The notes under the pieces: generated by a model
The model's input: only the letters and a program-made list of their open reading frames with translations
Told to the model about the DNA's origin: nothing
Databases searched by the model: none
DNA from: Curtobacterium sp. TC1
GTDB taxonomy: Bacteria; Actinomycetota; Actinomycetes; Actinomycetales; Microbacteriaceae
Assembly: GCF_019844075.1 (NCBI RefSeq)
Contig: NZ_CP081964.1
Span: 2,294,001-2,358,000 of the forward strand
Direction of reading: 5' to 3'
DNA: 64,000 nt
In this document: piece after piece, positions 45,921 to 53,800 of the stretch
Layout: the number at the start of each line of letters is the position of its first letter
How positions within the stretch are numbered: the first letter of the stretch is position 1
Made by a program: the position numbers and the translations under genes

Positions 45921-48376
45921 GGTCTGCCTCTGTCCTCACTCGGCCGTCCACGACGCTCGTCAGGCCTCCGGCCATCGTAGTCACCGCGTCTCGCCGAGCC
46001 CTGACCGGTCGTCCCGCGCGGTCGATCGGGTCCGCGCAGGGACCGGAGCGACACGGCGGTGCGGAACCGCTCACGCCGCGTCCGACCGGCACGCAGGGTC
46101 CCGACGGCATCGTCCGTCGCCGACCACATCCGGTCGGCAGCGACCTGGTCGACGTCGCTCGGTCCGAACACCGCCCGGTCCGCGAGCGCGGCCAGTCCGG
46201 TCCCGCCCTCACCCGGGGCGCCGGCGACGGTCTCGCGCCGGGTGGCCGATCCGGCGACGTCGTGCCCGTGGTCGAGGAGCGCGTCGCGGTACTCGTCCCA
46301 CGCGCCGACGATGCGGCCGCGTGGCGTCGGTGCGCGACGACGCCGACGACGACGGATCCGCTTCTGCAGGACGATCACGCCGAACGGCAAGAGGACGAGC
46401 GCGATCAACCCGAGCGCGCCGAGCACCCAGGGCAGTGCCGCGAGCAGGATCTGCAGCCACAGCGGCTGCACGGGCGGCGTGTTCCGGTCGCTCTGCGGCG
46501 GCGCCTGCTGGTCCTGGTCCTGCTGGTCGACCGGGGGTGGCGGCACGACGGTCTCGGGGCGGGTCACCGGCTGCGGCGTCTGCTGCTGCTCGTTCGGGAT
46601 CTCGCGGACGCTGGGGTTCGGGTTGAGCATCACCCATCCCCACTGCGCGGTGTCGACCTCGATACGGGCGGTGACGTCCGAGCCGCGGAACGTGGTGGTG
46701 CCCCCGCTGGCCGACGCCCCGGCGGACCCGGAGTCGCCGCCGGCGGTGAAGCCCATGACGACCCGGGCCGGGAACCCGAGCTCGTCGGCCATCAGCGCTG
46801 CGGCGGCCGCGTACTGCTCCTGGTCGCCGATCATCAGCGGCGACGTCAAGAGCTCCTGGATGCGGTCGGCACCGTGCCCGGAACGGCTCATCCGGTCGTC
46901 GCCGACGCCGTGGCTGACGTAGCCGTTGCGCTTGAGGGCCTGGATCACCGCGACCAGCTTCGCGCCCGACGACGCGTCGGCGTCGGTCGTGGCCTCGACC
47001 GTCTCGCGGACGGCGTCCGGCACGTCGCGCACCGTCGGGACCGCTGCGCTCCCGGGGCGGGCCGCCGCGAGCTGCTCGTCGGTCGGCTGGTCCGGCACCA
47101 CGGCGGTGAGGTCGTACGAGGTGCCGTCACGGACACCGCCGACCACGGCGCCGGTCTGCGTCGAGCCGTTGTAGAAGAAGGACCCGCGCTCGTCACCGGC
47201 GTCGGCACCGGTGAACTCGACGCGCTCCAGGTCGCCAACCGTCGGCAGCCAGACCCCGCTGTAGCCGTCGACGGTCACCCCGACGCGCACCCTCGTGCCG
47301 TCCACGCCGCGGACGTCGACCGACGTCGGCACGCGCTCGAACGTGCCCGACGCCGAGGAGCCGTCCGACCCGCCGACGCGGTAGACCACGCCGTCGTAGG
47401 TGTCGAGCGTCGCGATGCGCACGAACCCGTTCTCCGGCAGTCCGGTGACCCGGAGCTGTGCCGTGTCCGCCGCGCTCCGCTCCTCGTACGCCCGGAACCC
47501 GCTCAGCGGGCTGACGGAGTCGCGCGGGTCGAAGGGCTTGACGACGTCGGTCCGGGCGACGGTGCGCTCGTTCCCGGGCGGGGCGACCAAACCGAGCCCG
47601 GTGGCGACGACGGCCGCCGCCACGATCGTGCCCGTGCCGACGAGCGCAGGGCGCACGACGGACCGTGCGATCGGCACCGCCGACCCGATCGTGGTCGCGA
47701 CGGCGACCGCGCGACGCGCGTGCCGCACCGTCAGCGCCCAGACGAGCGCGATGGCGACGAGCACGACGGCCGTCACGATCGACGTGTCCAGCCGACTCGG
47801 CCCGACCACGACCCCGACCGCGAACAGCACCAGTGCCGGGATGCTCGCGAGTTCCTGCCTGGAGGCCCGGGTCGCCACGCTCACGGCCGTCACCGTGGCG
47901 ACGAGGAGCGTCACGAAGTACGGCACGAGGAGCGCCTCGTACGACCCGACCGGCAGGCTGATGGTCACCAGCTGCTTCCACCCGAGCGCGACACCGGCGA
48001 ACAGCGCGAGCAGGCCCGGCCCCGTGGGCAGGACCCCGTTGGCCTGCCCGGGCACGGCCGCGGGCACACCGGCGAGCGTGAACGCCGCCACCGTCGCGAT
48101 CGCCACGACGACGAGCGGCAGACGCAGGACCGCGCCGACGAGGGCGACGAGCGTGCCGAAGACGATCGCGGTCACCGCCGCGACGATCATCGATTCGTCG
48201 CGGTAGACCGGCCACCAGGACACGCTCGCGACCGCGAGCAGGAGCCACACGACGAGGGTCCCGCCGGCGAGACGGAACGGTGCGAGCCGTCGGGCGTCGC
48301 GGCGATGGGAACGGCGGGTCGACCGGCGAGCACGCTCTGCCGGCGGCGTCGGAGTGGTCACCGGAGCGGCGCTCAT
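45917..48376 (-). CDS. TgpA-like membrane protein with a transglutaminase fold lacking the catalytic triad
   Basis: An 819-residue protein with about eight N-terminal membrane helices (residues about 35-260), a large extracytoplasmic region, one more helix near residue 700 and a cytoplasmic tail, the TgpA/DUF3488 layout. The transglutaminase-core segment is recognisable, but the position of the nucleophile Cys reads GDQEQYAAA (Gln), the HAW position reads VTARIEV (no His) and the Asp position reads MLNPNP (Asn). All three catalytic residues are lost, so it is probably a structural or binding relative. It overlaps DUF58 (upstream) and the FHA gene (downstream) by four bases each. Confidence 0.88.
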   Translation of the reverse strand: MSAAPVTTPTPPAERARRSTRRSHRRDARRLAPFRLAGGTLVVWLLLAVASVSWWPVYRDESMIVAAVTAIVFGTLVALVGAVLRLPLVVVAIATVAAFTLAGVPAAVPGQANGVLPTGPGLLALFAGVALGWKQLVTISLPVGSYEALLVPYFVTLLVATVTAVSVATRASRQELASIPALVLFAVGVVVGPSRLDTSIVTAVVLVAIALVWALTVRHARRAVAVATTIGSAVPIARSVVRPALVGTGTIVAAAVVATGLGLVAPPGNERTVARTDVVKPFDPRDSVSPLSGFRAYEERSAADTAQLRVTGLPENGFVRIATLDTYDGVVYRVGGSDGSSASGTFERVPTSVDVRGVDGTRVRVGVTVDGYSGVWLPTVGDLERVEFTGADAGDERGSFFYNGSTQTGAVVGGVRDGTSYDLTAVVPDQPTDEQLAAARPGSAAVPTVRDVPDAVRETVEATTDADASSGAKLVAVIQALKRNGYVSHGVGDDRMSRSGHGADRIQELLTSPLMIGDQEQYAAAAALMADELGFPARVVMGFTAGGDSGSAGASASGGTTTFRGSDVTARIEVDTAQWGWVMLNPNPSVREIPNEQQQTPQPVTRPETVVPPPPVDQQDQDQQAPPQSDRNTPPVQPLWLQILLAALPWVLGALGLIALVLLPFGVIVLQKRIRRRRRRRAPTPRGRIVGAWDEYRDALLDHGHDVAGSATRRETVAGAPGEGGTGLAALADRAVFGPSDVDQVAADRMWSATDDAVGTLRAGRTRRERFRTAVSLRSLRGPDRPRGTTGQGSARRGDYDGRRPDERRGRPSEDRGRP

Positions 48377-49785
48377 GCGGCGGCCGATCGGTGGAGGGCG
48401 TGCCGGAGGTCGTCCAGGTACCCGATGGTCATCACGGTCAGCCCTGCGACGCGCAGGAACCGCGGCTGCGCTTCGGGCTCGCAGATCACCGCGACGACCT
48501 CGACCCCGACCGGGAAGCGCGTCGCCGCGAGCCGGAGCGCCGGCAACCCGATCGTCGAACCGACGACCAGGAACGCCACCGAGATGCCCTCGGTGTCGCT
48601 GCCGACGATCCGCGAGACCTCGGCGATGGGCAGGCAGGCATCGGCGAGTCCGACCGAGGCGAAGTCGTCGAGGAGGCGTGTGGGGGTGACGGTCGGCAGC
48701 GTCCGCACCGCGTAGACGGCGCGCTTCGCGAACTCCGGGGTGCGTTCGGACACGACGACCGAGACCTCCCGGCCGTCACGGATCGCGCGGGCACCGAGCG
48801 ACGCCGCCGCGCTCACTGCGAGCTCGAACTCCTCGTCGTCACCGAACTCCGACCGGGCGATGCCGAGCGCCACGACCAGGTGCGAACGGCGCGTGTCCTC
48901 GAACTGGCGCACCATCAGGGCGCCCGACTTCGCCGTCGACTTCCAGTGGATGGTCCGGGGGTCGTCACCGGGCATGTACTCGCGGATGGCGTGGAAGGCG
49001 ATGTCGGCCGGTGACAGGTCGGTGGTCGCCTGCCCCTCGAGGTCGCGCACCAGCCCCGTGCTCGTCGACGGGATCGCGATCGTGCGCGGGTGCACGATGA
49101 CCTGTTCGCGCGCGGTCCACACGACCTCGCGACGGACGAGACCGACCGGGTCGGCGCGGACGCCGGTGACCGGACCCACGTCGAGCACGCCGCGGCGCAC
49201 GGTCGGCACCGGCACCAGCTGCTCGAACGTGCCGTGCGCGCCGATCGCCGGGATCGCGACGTCGACCAGACCCGGACCGACCGGCACCTCGACCGTCGTC
49301 GGAACCGAGGGCAGGCGCGTCGGGTTCTCCGCCGTCACCACGACACCGGCCTCGTCGCCGACCGCCACCCGGTGCTGCGGCAGGCGCATCCGGATCACCA
49401 GACGCGTCCGGCCGATGAGCGCGATCGCCGCCACGACGACCAGCACCGCCCCCGCGAAGCCGACGACGACGATCTCGCGCAGGCCGAACCGGTAGCCGGC
49501 GACGAACGCGACGAGCGTGAGCGCGGCGACCGTCCAACCGAGCCCGGTGACGACGGACGAGACCTCGCCCCAGGAACGCTTGACGAGCCTCCAGGCCGTC
49601 GCCCAGATCCGGACGATCCCGACGACCGCATCCGCGGCGACGCCTTCGCGGTCACCGACGATCCGCGAGCGGACGTTGGTCAGGCCGGCGACCGTCCCCG
49701 TGCGCTCGTACGCCGTCGTCCCGCGACGCGACCGCGTCGAGGACGGACGGCGCGAGCGCGTGGAGACGGGCCGGCGGTCCGTCAC
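48373..49785 (-). CDS. DUF58 protein
   Basis: A 470-residue protein with two membrane helices near residues 70-105, an N-terminal basic region, and the DUF58 signature IREYMPGDDPRTIHWKSTAK followed by LMVRQFEDTRR. DUF58 proteins are companions of MoxR ATPases, often with vWA-type folds. The GTG start overlaps the MoxR stop by GTGA. The stop overlaps the TgpA-like gene. It probably couples the ATPase to the membrane machinery in this cluster. Confidence 0.92.
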   Translation of the reverse strand: MTDRRPVSTRSRRPSSTRSRRGTTAYERTGTVAGLTNVRSRIVGDREGVAADAVVGIVRIWATAWRLVKRSWGEVSSVVTGLGWTVAALTLVAFVAGYRFGLREIVVVGFAGAVLVVVAAIALIGRTRLVIRMRLPQHRVAVGDEAGVVVTAENPTRLPSVPTTVEVPVGPGLVDVAIPAIGAHGTFEQLVPVPTVRRGVLDVGPVTGVRADPVGLVRREVVWTAREQVIVHPRTIAIPSTSTGLVRDLEGQATTDLSPADIAFHAIREYMPGDDPRTIHWKSTAKSGALMVRQFEDTRRSHLVVALGIARSEFGDDEEFELAVSAAASLGARAIRDGREVSVVVSERTPEFAKRAVYAVRTLPTVTPTRLLDDFASVGLADACLPIAEVSRIVGSDTEGISVAFLVVGSTIGLPALRLAATRFPVGVEVVAVICEPEAQPRFLRVAGLTVMTIGYLDDLRHALHRSAAA

Positions 49786-50753
49786 GTCGTGACTCGGTCG
49801 GCCGGCGGCGGCGTCTCCACCAGCAGCTGCGCGATGACGCTCGGCGCGCTGACACCGTCGAACTCCGCCTCGGCGTCGAGCACCAGGCGGTGCGCCAGCA
49901 CCGGCACGGCGAGGGCCTTGACGTCGTCCGGGGTGACGTAGTGGCGGCCGCTCAGCGCAGCGAGCACACGTGCCGACCGGATGAGGCCCATGGCGCCGCG
50001 GACGCTGACGCCGAGGCGGACCTCGCTGGCCGAACGCGTCGCGTCGACCAGCCGTGCGACGTAGTCGGCGATGACGGCGTCGACGTGCACCGTGCGCGCC
50101 AGCGCGGCCATCTCGGTGATCGTCGCCGCGGGCACCACGCTCGCGAGCGGCACCGACGCCGACGGCGCCGACGAGGTCTCGAGGATCTTCACCGTGGCGG
50201 CGTGGTCCGGGTAGCCGATCGAGGTCTTCATGAGGAAGCGGTCGAGCTGCGCCTCGGGCAGGCGGTACGTGCCGGCCTGCTCGATCGGGTTCTGCGTCGC
50301 GATGACCATGAACGGGGCCGCCAAGCGGTGGTTCACACCGTCGACGGTGATCGCCGACTCCTCCATCGCCTCGAGCAGGGCCGACTGCGTCTTCGGACTC
50401 GCACGGTTGATCTCGTCGGCGAGGACGATGTTGGCGAAGACCGGGCCGCGGTGGAAGTCGAACTCCTGGGTGCGCTGGTCGTAGACGCTGATGCCGGTGA
50501 TGTCGCCGGGTAGCAGGTCGGGGGTGAACTGGATGCGGTTCGTGGTCCCCTGCACGCTCTGCGCCATCGCCCGCGCCAGGCTCGTCTTGCCCGTGCCGGG
50601 GACGTCCTCGAGCAGGAGGTGCCCCTCGCTGAGCATCGCCGTCACCGCGAGGCGGATCACGAACGTCTTCCCGAGGAGCACCTGCTCGACGTTGGTCACG
50701 ATGCGGCCTGCGACGTCGGCGAACCAGGTGGCCTGCTCCGGGGTCATGCTCAT
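49782..50753 (-). CDS. MoxR-family AAA+ ATPase
   Basis: A 323-residue AAA+ chaperone-type ATPase. Walker A is LEDVPGTGKTSLARAMA near residue 50, Walker B is IVLADEINRASPKTQSALLE, sensor 1 is MVIATQNPIEQAGTY, and the arginine-finger region is LPEAQLDRFLMK. MoxR proteins remodel or insert cofactors into partner proteins, usually with DUF58/vWA partners, which are encoded next here. It lies 69 bases downstream of the giant surface protein gene. Confidence 0.95.
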   Translation of the reverse strand: MSMTPEQATWFADVAGRIVTNVEQVLLGKTFVIRLAVTAMLSEGHLLLEDVPGTGKTSLARAMAQSVQGTTNRIQFTPDLLPGDITGISVYDQRTQEFDFHRGPVFANIVLADEINRASPKTQSALLEAMEESAITVDGVNHRLAAPFMVIATQNPIEQAGTYRLPEAQLDRFLMKTSIGYPDHAATVKILETSSAPSASVPLASVVPAATITEMAALARTVHVDAVIADYVARLVDATRSASEVRLGVSVRGAMGLIRSARVLAALSGRHYVTPDDVKALAVPVLAHRLVLDAEAEFDGVSAPSVIAQLLVETPPPADRVTT

Positions 50754-50822
50754 GCGTGGTCGTTCCTCGTTCTCGGGGATGGCGGTGTGTGCAGCGTACG
50801 GTCAGCGGGCCGCGGAACCGGG

Positions 50823-53800
50823 TCAGCCGGGCGCGGGTTCCGGATCGGGCTCACCCGGAACGGGCTGCGCCGGCTCGGGGTCGGGTGCCGGCGCCGCTGC
50901 GATGGTCGCGCTCGGCGGGTTCGGGTCCTCGTGCCCGTCGACGATGGCGGCGACGTACACGTACCGCGCCACGAGCGAGTCCTCGACGGTCGGCAGGGCA
51001 TCGGGCGCGTAGACCGTTCCCTGACCACAGAGCGCGGAGTACCGCGACCCGCAGAAGACCACGCGGTAGCCGGTCGGCTGGAGACCGGCGTTCTGCGGTT
51101 CGGCGTTCACCGTCACCTGGGTGCTGGCGGTCATCGAGTCCGGCAGCGTTGCCCGCGTCTGGACCGGACGGAGCCCGTTGACGGTGGTGCCGTCGCCGCA
51201 GAAGTTCGACGTACTGTCCGCACACGCCACGACGGTGACGCTCACCGCGGAACCGAAGGCGACACCGTCGACCCACGAACCGTTCGCGCCGAACGACACG
51301 AGCCCGCCGCCGTTCACCGCGTACGCGTAGTGATCCACGGATCCGTTGGCGCTGGGCTGCGCTCGCGGGTTGCGGATGCGGATGGCGTACGTGCCCGCAT
51401 CGTCGCTGAACTTCTCGACCGCGATGTCCGCCGACGCAGTTCCCGGTGCCGCGTACCCCTGCACGGACGCGGCACGGCTCGGGGTGCAGAACAGGCCGTT
51501 GTCGGCCAGTGCGACGTACTGGAAGTTCCCGTTCGAGCTCAACGTGTCCGTCGCAGTGCTGCCGACCCACTTCTTGTCGGAGTCCGTCGTCGTGCAGCCG
51601 CCGGGGATGTCGACGCCGGGCGGGTAGCGGACGATCGTGAGCGTCCGACCGCTGCCGGCCCAGTCGCTCTCGGACGCGCTCAGCGCGACCGTCGTCTTCC
51701 CCGGGGACTGGTCCCGTGTCGCGTTCAGGGTCGGGACCGCGGGCGTGCCGACGGCCGTCCCCGTGGCCGACCCCGAGTTCCACTGCACGACCGTGCCGTT
51801 GCGGTCGGCGTCGTTCCGGGCCGAGATCGACACCTTGTACTGTGCGGCGCTCTGGGCTCCGGTGAACGAGGTGCTCGTCGCCGTGCCGGTGTGCCGGGTG
51901 CCGGACAGACCCGGCCCCTCGATGGTCACGATGTAGTCGTCGACCGCGCTCCCCCGGTTCGGAGCAGCCACGGCGTTCCACTTGACGTCGAGCTGGTTCG
52001 GCGTCGACTTGCTCGGCGTGACGGTGATGCCCTTCGGCGGTGCCGGCACGAAGTCCGCGCTGATCGGGGCGGAGCGGCCCGACGGCTTCGAGTCGCCGAT
52101 GGCGTTCGTGGCGATGACCTGGAACCGGTAGGACGCCTTCGGGTCGAGCCCGGTCAGGGTGCAGACCGTCGCGGTACCGCAGTTCTTCGACACGCCGTCG
52201 GTGCCGGTGACGCGGTACCCGGTGATCGGCGAGTTGTTGCCCTGCGGGGTGGACCAGGTCAACGTGGCCTGCCCGCCGTCGTAGGACCCGGTACGGGTCG
52301 GTGTCCCAGGAGCGTCGGGGACGTCCTGCACCGAGATCGTCACGTCGCCCCACACGTAGCGGTCCGGGTCGTTCGTCGCGTCGGCGACCTGGTACTGCAC
52401 GTGGGCGTCGACGGGCTTGGCGCTGTCGGACACGCGGACCTGCAGGCGGGTGCGGTCGGCGCTCGGCGTGACGGAGACGCCGCTCGGCAGCCCGCCGGAC
52501 AGACCGCGGATGTTCACGACGCGCAGCCGCTGCCCGGGGAACGGGTTCGTCGGCTGGTCGTTGGTCAGGACGTCGATGGTGGTCGTCGCGCCGCGCTTGG
52601 TGATCGAGCGGTCGGCGCCGGGTTGCACGAGCGGCCTGGTCGAGGCCACCACCCCGACGGTGACGGTGCCGGCGCGACCCGCGTTCGCGTCGTCCTGCAC
52701 GCCGATGCCGATCGACGCCGTGGTGTTCTTCTTCGCGGTGTCGGCGACCGTGATGGTCAGCTGCTGCTTGGAGATCGTCGCGGTGGTGCCGGCCGTGGGA
52801 CGACCGACGACGGAGTAGCGCAGCTCCGGCAGGTCCTTCGGGTACGGGTAGTCGGTGAGCTTCGTCAGGTCGACGGTGCGGGTCTCGCCCGGCTGCATCT
52901 CGACCGCCGAGCCGGTGAACGCCGGCGGCTGGTTCGACCGAGGCGTCACGGTGACCGGCAGCACGAGGGTCGCCACGCGGCCCTTCCCGCCGTTGGCGGC
53001 GGACCCGTCCGTGACCTCGAACGAGATGGACGCGTTGCCGTAGTAGAGCTTCGACGACGTGAACTGCAGCGTCGACGAGTCCACGACCAGGCTCTGGCCG
53101 TTCGCGTGCGTCGCCTTCACCGTGCCGCGGTCCGTGATCGTCGCCGTCTCGCCGTTCGCGGTGACGACGTAGTCCTCGAGCGGGATCCGGACGGTGGCTT
53201 CGCTCTTCACGGTGACGGCGCCGGCCGAGCGGTTGATCTGCGGCAGGGCGTCGTCGAACCCGGGCACGTTGATGAAGCCGTACGACACGATGTCGGGGTG
53301 GTCGACCCGTGCGACCGAGAACGGGATCACCTGGGACTCGTCGGTGAGGCGGACCGTGATCCGCCCGTCGTCCGTGAGCCGTGCGGTGTCGCCGTAGCCG
53401 TCGACGACCCCGACCTGCAGATCGGCGGCGGTGCCCTCGGCGAAGAAGACGTTGTCGAGCACGTCGACGGTCACGCTCTCACGCCGCAGGATGTCCTGCA
53501 GGTCCAGGGTGGTGTCGTCCACCTCGGGACGGAGGGGCTGCGCGTCCGGGTCGACGGTGACGGTGAGGAACGCGGTGCTCGACCCCCCGCTGGCGTTCGC
53601 CACCGTGTAGAGCACGGCGTAGTCGCCCGACCTCGCGGCCTTCGGGGGTGTCACCCGGATCTGCTGCTTCCGCAGGATCTTCGCCGACACGTCGTCGGCG
53701 GTGGGCTCGGCCGCCGACACGGTGAGCTGGCCGCCCTCGGGGTCGGAGTCGTTCTGCAGCACCCGCACGGTCACCGAGCCGCCGGGTCGGATCGTCACGT

